From assembly GCA_000499405.2 (NCBI GenBank), contig HG738138.1, positions 1,798,001 to 1,862,000 of the forward strand: DNA of 64,000 nt, given 5' to 3'. Below are positions 13,021 to 28,499 of this stretch, piece after piece (position 1 is the first letter of the stretch; every line of letters starts with the position of its first letter). The DNA is from Onchocerca volvulus. Lineage: Eukaryota; Nematoda; Chromadorea; Rhabditida; Onchocercidae. The notes under the pieces are model-generated. The model had not been told where the DNA came from and searched no databases. It saw nothing but the letters and a program-made list of their open reading frames with translations. Both the position numbers and the translations under genes were made by a program.

Positions 13021-16000
13021 GTCTTTTGTCAATTTTCGTGTCCCATAAGAAAATTTGAAAGAAACAAAAGAAACAAAAGAAATGACAAAATAATCCAAAA
13101 ATCTATATTGTCAAATTTTTAAATTTTTAAAAGAGATCTTGATTTTTTGTTTATTAGTCTAATAATCGAGAAAATCTTTGAAACAAAAGTAATATAATGA
13201 AAGCAATAGATCGATGAAAAAAAAAAAAACTTTTAGAGAAAGCAACAAGAAAGGTTTTTTTGTGTAACATTTTTAATGCAAATGTAAGACAAGAAAAGGC
13301 CTCTAATTTACTTTCTTTTTAAAAAATATTGAAGTTAAAATATATATAATTGAACATACCGTAATTACAACGTAGTTTTATCTCAAACTTTATTATCAAC
13401 ACAGGAAAACAAGTTGTTTCTAAATAATTTTTGAAAAATTTAACTGAAATTCATCGAAAAAAGGAAGAAAAGCAGAAGTTTTCGCTTTTGAGTTTTACTT
13501 AATAACTTTGAAAAACGGCTAGACATTTCCTACGGACAGTTTACCTTTTTTAAGTCTAATTCACACTCGAAACAAATTATCAACAGGTGAATTTCAAGTA
13601 ATATTCAATAGTAGGATTTAATTTCAAAAGCCGAATTTACAGTAATATACAGTAGTAAAACATTTAACTATTTGAATGAATATGAAGCTGTTATGCAAAT
13701 TTCTATAATTCATAAATTTTATTTTAATATAGAGCAAATGTTATCTGATTTATTATATCGAAATGATTATTAGTATTCAAATCAGCTAATTTTAGTAAAA
13801 TGTTAGAATAAAGTGCTGTGTTTTCCTATCTTAAAAAAGTTATCTTAACTTAACTTAAAATTTATCTTAACTTCTTATCTTAACGACACAATGCTTCAAA
13901 AAAACAAAAAAAAAAAAAAGAAAAGGTTCGTCGTAACTAATAGTAGATACAGCAAACAACTTGGCTTATTGAAAAAAACTTTAAAAAAAAAATTTTTCTA
14001 TACTTTTTCTTTCTTCCGTAAATGAAAGCAATCATTAAAAATTATAAAGGCAAAAGAGAAATTGTTCTATCGTCTACTACTTTAAAAAAAAAAAAAAAAG
14101 AAAGAAAGAAGAGAAAAAATGCAATCTTTTCTTCAAAAAAGACTAATTGGTGCAATTTTTTAGTAAATTCTTTAAATTCTCATATGTATTTCGATACAAC
14201 AAATTATTGGTGTTGAATATGAACGAAATTTTTTTTTTTATTTCAAGATGAAATTTTTATTTAATTCAAAAAACGCCTACTTGCGTATACATTTAATCAG
14301 AAATCTTTCTCTATTATAAATGAAATTTGTGCAAAAGTGAAAATGGCAACGAATAACTTTCGACAAATCGAAACAGTGATAATATAAATAAACAATCATT
14401 AGCCATCTTATTGTTTACAGCTATAAAAGGCTTAAAGCATCACTTCAAAAGTTTTTCAGAATCTATAAAGAAAAATTGATTTCCAAAATGTAAGAAACTA
14501 ATAATGCATTTAAAAAAAATCAATACGTCATGTAGCAAGAAATAAAAAAAAAAATAGACAAAAAATTAATATGTTTAATTTTACTAAAATCAAATTTTTT
14601 GCAAAATTTAATAATAATTATTCCAAAATATGAAATTTATGCATGATAAATGTATCTAAACTTTATTGATCAGTAAAATATGTATATATATGTAAATATT
14701 TTGGAAAAATCGGAAGAAAAAAAAATTTTTATCATATATTTTTAATCAATTATAACAATTTAAAAAGGAAATGCTTGGAAATCATATGATAAAATACATA
14801 AATGTATTTTAAATTGGATTACAAAATTTAAAACTTAATGTTATAAAATATAATTTAAATGCAACAAGCCTTTTTAAGTTGCTGTCATCAATTGGTCAAG
14901 TTGTTTAGATTGAACTAAAAATGACTGAACAAAGTTTCCTCGAATTGATGAGCTATAATTTAACAAAAAAGAATAAAAAGAAAGAAAAAGGAAAAAAAAA
15001 ATTGAGGGAATAAATATTTATGCATGTTGTATCACTATTACTACTACTACTACTCCTACTTTTAAAGGTGGTAAATATTGATCAAAAAAAAAAAAAAAAA
15101 AAGAACTTTTATTTCTTTTGTTGTCTCCAAATATCAACGATTAAATGTAAGATGACGGAAAAAATGGTTGACAAGAAGAATGCGAATTAATGAATATTTA
15201 AGCTTGTCAATCAACTAATATATTATTTACGCAATTTTGTATAATACTTTCCATTTCTTTTTCTTTCGTTTTTCTTTTTTTTTTTTTTTTCTTCTCTTTT
15301 ATCATTAGATAAAATAAAAAAAAAAATTAGTGATTTTAATATTTTTAAAAATTATCAATGATGATACTTTCATATTTTCTCACTTTTTTTTTTTTTTGGT
15401 TTTTTCGAATTTTCACTCTTTTTTTTTAATGTTTTTTTTCTTATGTTTTTTTTCCTAATTTTTAAAAAAAAAGATTTTATTTTATTTATTTGTTTTCACT
15501 CAATTTATTTGCGTATTATTCGATTTTCGTTTTGAAAATATCAAAATTATTTTATTCATCACTTAATTTAGCTCGAATTATAAATTTTTTTTTCGCCTAA
15601 TTTTTTAGACAATCGTTGATATTTTTGATAAAAAAAAAAAAAAAAAGAAAAAGAAAAACTATTCAATCAATAGTGATTTGGATATTTCGATCAATTGAAA
15701 TGCTCAGGCTTCAAAATTTCATGATTGAAAAATATTTCAAAAAAAGAAAGAATTGCAGCATTTCATATTTTCCGGAAGATATCAGATCCAAATATTGCAT
15801 GTGCACATACGTATTGTACAACTTATTAATAAACCTTTAGATGTCATTTTTCCAATATTAAAATATTAATTAATTTGGGAATATTCCTGGATAATTTACT
15901 TTCGTTAATTTGTTTACAAACATGTTTGCATCCTAAATTCAAAAACAATTGATAGCGAAAAGTTTCGAATTGCACAATACACTTCGATGAAAGAGAAGTT

Positions 16001-16859
16001 AACATAAGCACAGTGAAAAATTTGCAAATTTGCGAAAATAAACAAAAAAATAAAAAAAGAAAAAAAAAACTGCTTGCTAACATTCAATCAATCAACCAAC
16101 TGAATAAAAATTTTGAAAAAAAAAAAACGAAAAAAACTTTATATATTTAAACATATGTTGATCAATGATGTTTGTAATTATTTGTTAGGAATTTTACAAT
16201 TTTCGGATATCAAATTTGTTGTCAGACATTTTTTTTTTTTTTCTGATCGGATAAATTAATATTGTTAGAAATTAGCAAAAATATTTACATTTGACATTTT
16301 TTGGCCACAAATTTTTATGAAATAAGAAATACTTTGTTTTTGTGGCCATATGATATATAATTAACTGTAATTTAACTATGCATCTCAATTTCTGAGTTAT
16401 GTTATGTAGAAATAAATAACTTTATTATATAAGAAAGGCAGATTTAGTAAAATCGTCAGAAATTTGAATAACAATATGCAATTTAAATAGAAATTTATAG
16501 TTTATTAAAGAGTTAAAAAAAAAGAAGTTAATGTTTACTATTTCAATGACATCATTCAAGTTCACATTCCAAAAATCTTTCCTTTTTTTGTATCCATTAC
16601 TAATAATAACTAATGCAATTTCGATTTTTTTTTTTTTTTTATTTATTGCTCTATACAATTAAAAGCAAAATATTTCTACCATATTTGCGAATAAAAATAT
16701 GACAAATCGAATTTAAATTTCATAAAATTGAAAATATTACGCTAACCAATTCGTAGTACTACGACTAATGATTATGATTTATATAGTACACAGCATCCGT
16801 TTTAATTCTTGTATTAATCATTTTTCCGTTCGTTTTTTTTTTTTTTCTTTTTCAAACTA

Positions 16860-17270
16860 AACAAACAGTTCGTAATAATTTGAATATTATCGCCGAATTT
16901 CATTCTTCCCATAATTGTCTAATCAATGGTGTCGCAAATGTTACGAAAATAGTATTACCAATAGCTTTGTCATCATTTCCCACTTGTAAACAACTATCCG
17001 ATCGAAAAATTGACAGTGTGAAAAGAAGAAAAATTCCATTAAATAAAAACTGACGTCAGCTGAGAAGAAAGCGACACCATTTGATGAAAATGTGAAGCTT
17101 AATTGGCTTAAGAAGGAAGTACTGAAGGACCAAATTTATGTTTATAATCTTGAGAAGGTTCTTCTTGAAAAATTGTCGAATGGCGCAAAAATGGATTAGG
17201 AAAGTAGAGGATTAAAATGTCTTCAGGAGGAGAAAGTTAAAAAGGAAATGGAAATAATAGGATAAGAAGA
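16860..17270 (+). pseudogene. Coding-like island of unknown identity, possibly a degraded exon
   Basis: A 410-bp patch with higher sequence complexity than its surroundings. Frame A is open from a possible acceptor (AAACAG at about 16868) through 60 codons (16871-17050) to TGA at 17051; it includes CKQLSDRKIDSVKRRK. A second frame overlaps it, starting after a TAA: 17047-17196 is open and ends in TAG at 17197, with PFDENVKLNWLKKEVLKDQ and YNLEKVLLEKLSNGAKMD. The same frame stays open past the TAG for about 20 more codons (LQEEKVKKEMEIIG). The composition of the second frame looks coiled-coil-like. I recognise no family. It could be a decayed gene with one frameshift and one stop, a terminal exon of an unseen gene, or a conserved non-coding element. 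Confidence 0.3.
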
Positions 17271-17302
17271 TCAGAAATATCAGCGAATATTCATCATAAC
17301 AT

Positions 17303-17338
<36 letters not shown>

Positions 17339-20300
17339 CATAGAATATTGGCTGTTACATTATGCTGTCGTCATGATCTATCACATGATATATATGATTT
17401 ACTTGAGATATGTAACATGATTTATATATGATTTTATATGATATTAAAAAAAAAAGAAGTTATATCATAATGATGATTGATATGATTATATTATATTTAC
17501 TATATAAAATTATATATCATATAGAACTTATATGATATATATGAGTTCATATGATAAACTTTATATGATATAAATGATTTATTTTAAATGATATATATGA
17601 TTTTATATGATATGCTTTATGTGATTTATGATAAAATTTACTTTATATGATATATGATGTGATATATTTTACGTGATATCCTTAAGATTTAAGAAAAAAA
17701 AAATTCAAACATTCATGAATTCTTTCAAAATTAAAATGAAACCATGCAGTATTTGTTCTGCCTATACAAAGTATTATCCACTTTTTTTTCTTTGTCTTAT
17801 TATTGTTCATTTTTTTTTTTTTAAATTATAATTAACAATTGTTTTACAATTCTAATGCTTGAAAACAAAGTGCATTCGAAATTGTCAAAAAATTTCTAGG
17901 AAAAAAGAGGAAAAGCAAAAAAAGATATTTTTGATTTTAAATTTCAAATTGTAAAAATTTTTCCAAATGATTTCCAATCGAAGAATGAAAAAGGATCATT
18001 GAATAAGTAAATCAAACATAATGCAAAAAATTATATTTGTCAAGTTTCAAGTAAGGTGAAATAAAAATACAATAATATGTTGATTATGTTTAAAATTAGA
18101 CATTTTAAGCTATCGAAAGAATGAATTCAGATGATAAATTTAAATTATAATAATCGAATTACAAAAAATTATAAATCATATTCACGAAGTTATGTTTCAC
18201 ATAAAATTCATTATGCTATCATTGGAATACATTTAAAATTCGATTATTAACTACTGTCGACAATTTTATAAAATTGAAATATTAAATAACAAAATGAAAA
18301 TGTATATATGTAGTTTTGAATTCATAAACATGTCTGTTCGTTGCGATGAAATTTAAACTTGAAATTTGTTGAAATTTTTTTCAGCTTTAATTCATTAATA
18401 AAGTATTCTAATCAGAGAAGAGTGATTTCTAATGAGTGGCAAAATTTTTGCATTTTGAATGAAAAAAAAAAAACCTGCAAAAAAATCTCCGATTAATGAA
18501 ATCTTCGCGGTAAACAATAAGCTGAAAAAAAATGCACGATTTTCTCAATTTTATAAAAACGAAAAATAATATATGGGTTGTTGTTGTTTTCAATGTAAAT
18601 CCTAGCTTTTCTTACAAAATATTTATAATTTTGCTAATTTAAGCAAAAAATTCTTTTTTTTTTTTTTTTTTTAGGAAGAAAAAACTTCTTTTTTCGTATT
18701 TTTAATGAGGTTTTCGTCAAGATATTTATTATATATTTCATACTAAATATTACGGGATTAAAATTTTAAAAAAAAAATCAAAAAACTTACATCATTTGAA
18801 ATAATGTTCAATTATCTAATATTTAGATAAAAATTGCTAATGATTAAATTGTATTCTTTCTTCTTCTTCCTTTTTTTTTTTTTTTTTCATGAAGTTTAAA
18901 GTTGATCAGATTTTTTAATGATTAAATTTAAATAATTTCAAAATTTTTATTCATTAATATTTAATAAAGCATTATACTACTATATATTATGGATGAAAAG
19001 AAAAAAATAAATGAACAAATATAGCAATAGTAACAAGCATTTTACGAAAATTTCATAAAAATGTTTGGAAGAACTGAAAGGAAATGGAAAATGTTCCAAA
19101 ATGATTTCATTAATTTCGTTTCATCTTTTTTTTTTTTTTTTTTTTAAATGAAATTAGGAGTAAAATGTTGCTGTCGTTGTGATGCATAATGCTTAAACTT
19201 TCATACTTTCCGTTTTTTCCTTTTTTTTTTTTTTTCACCTAATTTCTTATGCAAATCTTTCCATATTTACATCATTTCGTCATTTCCATTTTTGATTTGT
19301 CATAATTTTTTCGTCCTTTTTTTTTTTTCCTCTCTCTCCACCATTTCTTCATTCCCTTATAGATTACTTTAAAAAAAGAAAAGTTTTAAATTTTTGTTTG
19401 CTTAGAGGAAGTTATCCAGAATTTGACTCATTTATTTATAACTCATGCCGATAACATTCCACAACTTATATTTACCCTATTTTTATTTTCTTTGAAAAAA
19501 TGGTTCGGGTCGAAATGTATTGACACATTATCAAAATGTCAAAATGAACATATAAAAATCATTTTTGTATTCTTTGATCAGTTATATTTGAAGAAATTAA
19601 TACACCCGCGAAATACCATACAAAGACAATAACGAATATATATTTACGATATTATGAAATGTTTTAAAGCAAATGAGATTTTGAAAAAAAAATTGATAAA
19701 AATTGAAATTTCAACAAATTAAAAATATAAATATTATTTCTAATTAAGTATTTTCCAAAATATGGAATTTTATTTTATTCAAACTTATTCAATTCAACAT
19801 TATTTTCGAAAATACTAAATTAAATTTCATTAAATTTTATGTTGCTTAATTTAAAACTATATTCCAAAATATTAAATTTCATTTCATTCCATTGAAACTA
19901 AACTTTTTCGATCAGCTTTAGTTTATAATTTTCATCTTTCTAATTTTTCTATTTTTATTGAATGTCATATTTTGAGAAAATGGATGAATTAAAATTGGAA
20001 CGATATGACAGCTGGAAACGCGACCTGGCAACTGAAAATGTAAAATATTCGAACTACAAGTTGTACCGAGATAAAACACGCAAAACTTTTTCTTTTTTTT
20101 TTTTTTTAAGTATTTGCTTTTTTAGAAATTTAATTAACATTTTTCAAGCATAGAATTTGAACGGTAACAATAATTCATTCATACAATATCATTTTCAAAT
20201 AGTTTAAAAACTACTTTGCTTTAAAGTTAGTTAGAAAATGATGATGTGATTAAATAATGCATTTCTAATTTTTTTTCCCAAAATTTTCGGTAAAATAAAA

Positions 20301-23300
20301 TTTTTGCTTAATCCAAAATAAGAAAAAGAAAAAATTATTGCAAAAAAAAAAGACGAAAAAAAATTAGTGTAATTTACTAATTTATTTCTGGTCTTTTATA
20401 TGAGAAATTTACTAACAGAAATTAAAACAAAAACAAAAATTCATTTCCGATTTTCATTTAATCAAATTTAATTTTCTCGTCATCTTATCCTATTCTCTTT
20501 TTTTTTTCATTCTTTTTCCCAATTTTTCTTATTCGAACATGCTATATATATATATATATTTTTTCACATATATGATAGTAATTAATAGTAATTATTTCAT
20601 CTTGTCTTTTTCAGTTTTTCAGTTTTTTTTTTTTTTTTCAAGAAATTTCATCCGTTTATCCAGAAAATGATACGACCACAAGAGAAGCAATCTGTTGTTA
20701 TGAATGAATTGAATCAAAATCAAAATGACACAATTACTCAATCATTTCTTACTTTTGTCTAAAAAGTTTTGAAAAAGGAGGAAAATGAGTAAAATCAATA
20801 TATTACTTAAATTATGAAATTTGCATGAAATAAGACTTCGTTTTTTCCTGATGCAATCTTAATTATATTCATTTACACCCTTTGACCTCTCTCTCTTCCT
20901 CTCTCTCTCTTTCTCTTTCTTTATTAAAAGGATGCAATTTAATCTTTTTTTCTTCCAAATGACAGATGACAAAAAAAAAAAATTTAAAAGCAAAGAGAGC
21001 AATAAACGATTCAGAAAAAATGAAATTTTTTTCAAATCAATATGCGATAAAATATTAGGGCAAATCTAATTTTCTCATATTTTATTTGCATATAACTTTC
21101 TTCATTTTTTTCCGTTTTCCTTTTTCCGGAATTTATGACAAAAATAAAGCATTTAATCATTAATAGATCATAGATGAATACTATTACTCGTTAAATCATC
21201 CATGCTTCATTTCTTCCATTTTTCATTTTTCTTCTAAAATATCTTTCACAATTAAATTTTCGATGAGTTGAAATTAAATTTCATTAAACTTTTAGCGATT
21301 TGAGCAGACGAAACTTAAGCTATATATAGTAGTTAGATTTAAAATTTTTGCAAATTTATGATTAAACTTTCAGTTTTTTTTTAAGTCTAGCTTTTTTTTT
21401 TCGTATTTTAAACTTGAACTTATTAATTCCAAAAAAAAAAAAAAATCGTGATTCAAAAAAAGGAAACTGTAATATGAGTAACTAAAACTTACGATCAATT
21501 TAAAATGATCTAAGATCGTTGAAATTAGAAAAATAATTTTAGTTTATTTTTGAGAAATCTATGTTTAATTATTTTTTGTTTCAATATAACTGGTGAGTAA
21601 TTTTTATTTCTACAATTTGCTAACTTTTTTTTTTTTTTTTTTTGAAAAAATTTTGCAAAAAAAGTTTTGAATATATGAAAGAATTTAGTTGTGATGAGCC
21701 TAGCTCTTGCATATTATTTCATTAATGTTCATTGAAAGTTTGTAAAAAATTTCTTTCCAACTTCCATTTAAATTTTGTAGATCTCAAATTTAGATAATTG
21801 CTGCAAAAATAGTAATCAATTCAACATTTATCCAAAAAATTGTAAAGAAATTGTTAATTTTTGAAAGAAAAAATAAATCGAATTTGAGAAAATTTAAATT
21901 TATTCATTTCCGAATTTAATCTGAAAGATGTAGCTCAGAATAAACATGTGTATCATAATTTTACATATTTCTCATTATTTTTTTCAAATAAGTTGTACCA
22001 TAATCGATTTATGATCATTACGGAAGACTAATAGATATACTGAGAGATTTGTTGATTTTTTTGCAAATCAAAATTTAGAATGATTTTGGAAGTTATTTTT
22101 ACTTTTATTGAAAGTTGAAAAAAAAAAAATAGTGAAAATTGATGGAATTTAATCAGGCTTTGATTTGCAAACAAAAAAGATATGAAGTTTTTTATTGATC
22201 GAAGGATTCATTTCTCTTTTTTTTTTTTTTGTTGCTGCTTAATTTGAGAACACAATTTTAAAACTTTATTTTAGTTTTTGTTTAGCTACTGATTTATCAA
22301 TTCTAAATTTCTATTTATTCAAAGGTTTTTAGCTTTGTTGCATATGCTAACTTTATTTCCATCAAATCATTGGTTTTTTTTTTTTTTTTTTTCTTTTAAT
22401 GACACTTTTCAACTTTCCTTGAATGAACGATAAGTTATTTCGAATTTCTTCTTTTTCCAAAATGATAGAAATTATCATTTCAATGAACATGTACTAAAGA
22501 TTTGCTTAATGAAAGAGTAAATATCGCAAAAAAGCAGAAACGAAAAAAAAAAATGAATTGAAAAATTGTTTATTTTCGTTACAAATTAGGAGGTTTAATC
22601 CATGCTGGATCATGGACATAATTTAAAGAGTATTAGCGAAATGGCATGTAAATGAGATATCGTTAATCGGATGGATATTAATGATAAACTGAAAATGGAT
22701 AAACAGATAATGATGATAGTATCATTACATTTTATTCGTAAATTCGTAAATGAGAGAAAGAGGGGAAAAAAAAAGAGTGAATCGATGTAATTATATCAAA
22801 TATTCCGTTTGAAATAGCCAGATTTTAGCAATTTTTTAATGAAGATTTCTCGAGAAAAGATAAGATGAAATATTTTAGTAAATAAAAAAATAAAAGAAAT
22901 TCCGTGTGTGTAAGAGATTGAAAAACAACAGACAACAGATGAATCTCATCGGAATGCATGAATGATATCAGTTGAACTAATGAATTGATTAAAAATTAAT
23001 GCTTTAAAACAATTTCAGCATAATATGGTAAATATTTGTACGATGATTCTTACTTAAGAATTATAATAAGATTATCAATAAGTGTGATATGCTTGGATTA
23101 TTATTTTCAAATCCATAAATTACGAATTAAAATTCAAGATTTATTCCTCTCAAAAGATTTAAATTTTTCCAAAATTAAGAAAAAAACACTTGAAATTCTT
23201 TTAATTTTTAGTAAATTTGAACTATTTTTGCTAATTAACAAATACCAATAGTGATTTAAAATAAATTTACATGGATTGAGAGCAAAAAAAAAGCTTATTA

Positions 23301-26300
23301 TTATTTTTTTGATCAATTCCAATACAGAACGATCGTAGTCCAATTTTCTGAGACAATTTTGTAATAATTAAACATTCCCGTGGCATAAAGTACTAATAAT
23401 AATATAAGGAGTATTAAAATTTAGACTTGAATACAATATTAGAATTATTGTTAAACATAAATGGAACATAATTTCACGTTGGAAAAAGTTGAAAAAGTTG
23501 CATCATATTTGATAATTAAGCTTATTTGAAACATCATAATTTGAATTATTTTAATATTCAAATTAATTACAGGCATTAATTACAGACAAATTAATTACAT
23601 ACAATAAGATTGTATTAGTCTTATCAACAGTGCCATATTACATTAATGATGAGAATGAGAATTATTTCGAGCCTTTGGACATTTGTACTAAAAGGAAATA
23701 AATTTTTCGGAAACAACGCGATCGAAAGAATATTTGTTTTATTCAATAAGATTCATTTCGTAAATTTGCATTTTGTAGTTTCCAACAAAACTTTTTGCGC
23801 GCAAACTAAAAAATCTAATTTTCCTTAAACATATTTGTTCTTTTTTTTCTTTTTTTGCAAATTAAAATTATGTTGAAAATAAAAGTTACTCTAAGATTGC
23901 GGAAGTTGAGAGGAAAAAAAGAAAGAAAATTAGATATAACTTTTATTTTTCCTTTTTTTCAACGAGATACTGTCTTTTTTTTTTTTTTTTGGGCGAAAAT
24001 GGTAAATACAGTATATCGGGGCGTAGTGCAATATTAACAAGGAAATGTAGCCTAGAAAATTGTTGAATTGAACTAATAAAAATTTTAAACTTTAACAGAC
24101 AGTAATAAATTTCAAAATTATTAGATAATATTTATTATATTACTTTTTCTTTAATATTATGAAAATTCCAATTTAAAAGATTTGAAAAATCTTTTAAATT
24201 TCAAACAACATGAACAATGTAATACAAATTGACTGTTGTAGTCTGATTCACTTTATTAAATTAAAGGAAAATTTAAATAAATGATATCTGATTTTCTTAA
24301 TAATCTGAAAATAATGTAATGTATAAAATATTGCAAACATTAATGTAATAAAATCTTCGAAAAATCAATAATGCTTCAGAATTGAATTTAAATATTAAAA
24401 TTATTATTGTCAATTATGTTCAATTAGGTTCAACCAGAATTTTTAATACAATTGAGCGAACAATGCATCGTTTGAAAATAATAGTTGTGAACGATTTTTC
24501 GAAAACATTTTAAATCATTTAAAAATCATTTAATCGAAAATTAGATATTATCTGACATAAATATCAAAAATGAGTAATTTTTTACGAATAATCTATTTTT
24601 ATTAATTTATTCACAAAACATATTCATTCTAATTAAAATAAAATAAAAAACTAAAATTATTAGTAAAATTTGCTAAATTCTATTTGTAAATTTAATAAAT
24701 TTGTTTAAAAAACGAATTCACCTTTCTTTCTATTTCTCACCTTCTTTATTTTCACAAAATTTATATTACTTTCATTTTGCAATTAAAAAAAAAGAAAAAA
24801 AGAAACGAAGATTCTTTCCTGACATAATTACACGATTTGCATTATAACAAAAAATTTTGTCATGATATCATGTTTAATATAATCAGTAATTAGTTACTTT
24901 TAAAATAAGTTTAAATTAATTTATAAAAAATATTTTAATTCATATTTATCAAAAAAAAAGAAAAAATTTCGCAATTAAACTAGTATAGATAAAACATGTC
25001 ATTAACAAAAAAAAAAAAAAAAAAAAAAAAAAGTGCATCTAAATATCAATTTAACAATCAATCCAAATCTTTTTTCTTTATCCTATTATCATTATCATCC
25101 GTCAGCATTGTGAACAAAAAAACATCTGAAACTATTAAATTTGTTCAATTTTCCCTACGAAAAATGTATCGAATTACCAAAAATTTATAAAGAAAAAGAA
25201 GAAATCAAAAATCAGTTAAAATTAAATTATGTTTCATTGCGAAAAAATTGTGAAAAATTAAATTATTATTCTTTGCTACTTTTTTTTTTCCCATCTTCAA
25301 GAGAAACAAAAAAATTTCAATTTTAATTAAATTTATAAGAGGTATTTTTTTTTCGTTGAAAAAAAAATGCAGACTAGTTGAATAAAATACTAAAAATTTG
25401 TATGATAAGAAAATTGCTTATTAATTTATAAGAATTAAATAGTTTTCTTGTAAAAAAATAATTTAATAATTAAATTTAAATGAATGGATAAAAACCATAA
25501 TACGATTATTTGACAGCTTATATACGTTATGAGAACATTTTTAATGCATAAATTTATTGGAAGTTTGCATAATTCAACATTTAGTGAAAAAAATTGGAAT
25601 TGAACGGAAATTTGAGAAACTCAAATTTATATATTTTTAAAACTTTTCGACGAAAAAATCAAACGTTCAAATATTTATTTGATAACATATTACTAAAATT
25701 TGACAGTATAATTTTAGAGAAAAAAAAAATAAAAATTTGGAAAACAAATTAATTTATTTCTTCAGAAGAATATTTTTCAAATTTCTAAATTTTTTAATTC
25801 AATAAATTGGACAAAATATTTTTCGATGGATGAATGGAATTTACAAATTTTAATTAGACTAATAGGATATCGTAAAAATGTTGGCGGTTAATCGTTCTGA
25901 ATTATCGAGAATCCTAATCAATGAGTGAATGAAAATCGAATGATATCTGATAAAGATATCTTTTTCGGCAATGTCTGATAATAATAGGGATAGCTGTGGT
26001 GATATCTTATCAATCTATTTTAAGTAATTAGTTGTTTTGTTGAATGATCTTTAGACATTCTTGAAATGGCTGCTTGTAGAATACAAATTCATTTACCGTA
26101 AAATCGAAGAACAACCCGAAATGGACAATATTTAAATTAAATTGACCGTGAAATTTGCTTTTTTTTTTCCCCCGTATTTTTATCAAACATTTATCTTTTT
26201 CGTTGACAAATTTAAATTTAAAGGAAAATTGTTGGTCAAAAATTAATTGAATTTGTGCTGAGTTAAAATTTTAACCAATTTCAAATATTTTTAAGATTGA

Positions 26301-28499
26301 TCGATTTCTTCGTATAATCAACAAGAATTTAAATGTTCGAGTTTGTAAAATTTGGTTAAATTTTAGCTCGGTACAGTTAATTACAATTCATTAATGAACA
26401 TTAGCTATTTTATTTAGATTTAACTCATTGCAAATTACGGTTTTTTTGTATTTTAGTTTCGTTTTTAACTTTGATTTAAATTTTCTTGGGTATTAATTTA
26501 ATTTCATTCCATTCTTATAACAAATGATTACTATTTGTACATGACAGTAGTCGATCAAATTTTTAGGTTAAAAAATATTGATTAGCAATGGTAACTAATT
26601 TAGTTGTATAAAGCAGCCAGGTTTAATAGCTTTTCTGCAAACAATCATAAGATTAACAGTCAACAACAAAATAAAAAATTCATTGCAATCATTTCATTTA
26701 AGCATTTTAAAAGCTCATTTTTGCAAATATTTACAATAATTTTTTACTAGCAATATTGCTCTTTCTTTTTTTTAATTGTTAAATTTGCTAAATTTTTGCA
26801 AGATTTTAATTTTTTCAAATTAAACTTGGGAAAGTTTAATAAATGCTTGGCTTACAATGACTGATTATGTTTTGAAAGCAAGAAAAATGTCGCTTTAGCG
26901 GAAATTTTGTTTAATTTTAAGTTTAAACCGGTATAAAAGAAGAAGAAGGAAATATTTCTCATTATATTTATCATCAATATGTAAATTTTATTTTATGCGG
27001 ATACTGTATTCATGAATATCAGTTAGCATTTAGACACAATCAATCGATATTATCTTATCTAAAGATAAGTGATTGTTTGAATTAGATATTTGATATAGAT
27101 AATGTTTCAATTTGACAATTTGACCTTCCTTATTTAATGCTTTGATAGATATTAGCAAGCCTTATATAATATTCCGTTTCCGATGTCAAATTATATCCTT
27201 TTGAAGACGAGATTAATATCAGGTTACATCCTTGGAGAGAAAGTACCACTTAACAACGGATTTATAGATTCATACAAAAATTGATTTATAGATATCAATA
27301 ATGATACTATTTTCATTCGTTCTCATCTTTTCATCCTATTCTTTCTATTATTTCAATCAAAATTTGTTTTTTTTTTTTTCACTTCATCACTTACATATAC
27401 AATAATTAAACACCGTCTCAATTAACACAATTAGGGCATTAATTGATCAGTTAAATTAGGAGTCAATAGAAACCTTTTTTTTTGTTTAATTAAAATTCTA
27501 GATTTTATTGATTTTTATGATTTTAATCAAATAATATAGAATTTTTCCTTTTCTTACGTAGATTCTTCAAACTGTTTAAAGTATTCCTCTTAATAACTAT
27601 TTAGAGTTAAAGATTTGAAAAATTGTCAAATTAAACTTTCCGCTCAAGTAGTTAATCATTTCTATGTTGAAAATTTTTTTGAAATGTTTCTATTGAGAGA
27701 ATAAACAAGAAGAATTTTACTTGATGAATCACAATTTTCTTGAAACAAGCAGATTTGAAAATTACACAAAAATATTACAATCATAAGGAATCGAATTTGC
27801 AAATAATCTTCAATCAAAGAAAAAAATGAAAAATTTCGAAGATTATTCGAAAATTTGATCATATGATTTTATTACAACAATAACTTTTATCAAAAACAAC
27901 TTTTACTTATATCGAAATATTCGATTTGAAATACCTTAAATATGATTAGAAATTATTGAAAATTTCATTTTTCCTTTTTTTTTTTGTTTTTTAAAAAATC
28001 CTTACGCAAGTCCGAAAAAAAAAGTGACTTTACAGCATACTTATCGAATTAAATTGTTCAAATTTAGCAAATCATTTATCATTTCGTAGGTAAAATTAAA
28101 TAAAACACATCAAACAAATAATACTAACCTGTTCGGACAAAGCAGACTTATTCGAATGTCATTGCTATTTTAAGCTCAATTTCAATTTTTCCATTTAGTC
28201 TTATTCTAAAATTTCAACCACTTCAATTATTCTAATCTAATTACTGGAAATTTCAACAATTTCAATTATCAAAAAAAAAGAAAAAAAAAATTGTTTCCAA
28301 GTTTTCTACAAATTTTCAACTATCTTTATCATTTATCCACTTGCAATCATAATAATCATAATTTGCAATCATTGTAAATCATAATTTACAATCATGAATC
28401 ACTATAATCATAATTGTAATCATTATAAGCATAGTTTTTTTTGTGCAGATGTAATGTCAATATGTATGTTAGAAATGATTTAAAAGATATTTTAAAATT
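17271..28499. other. Gene desert, AT-rich
   Basis: About 11 kb of AT-rich sequence with poly(A)/poly(T) runs and no coding stretch that I can support on either strand. Open frames such as 19423-19632, 23036-23251 and 25141-25326 lack splice context and consist of AT-driven residues (F, I, K, L, N). Short tracts present include (AT)n near 20544-20559, a CT-rich tract at 20888-20922 and repeated AATCATAATTTGCAATCAT-type motifs at 28340-28430. Confidence 0.5.
17308..17690. repeat. (ATTG)n followed by degenerate TATATGAT minisatellite
   Basis: A perfect ATTG array at about 17308-17338 is followed by roughly 330 bp in which TATATGAT, ATGATATATATGA and TTTATATGAT recur at irregular 10-25-bp spacing. 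The degenerate array is almost pure A/T with regularly placed G and C from the repeated TGAT and TGAC cores. Confidence 0.8.

Larger units (their letters stand above)
11711..16859. other. Gene-poor region upstream of the receptor gene
   Basis: Likely 5' flanking and regulatory sequence of the minus-strand receptor gene. It holds many simple repeats and poly(A)/poly(T) runs. Open frames of 60-90 codons here (for example 12390-12614, 15616-15840, 15844-16083) are built from Lys/Phe runs or microsatellite translations, and I do not call them genes. Confidence 0.5.
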
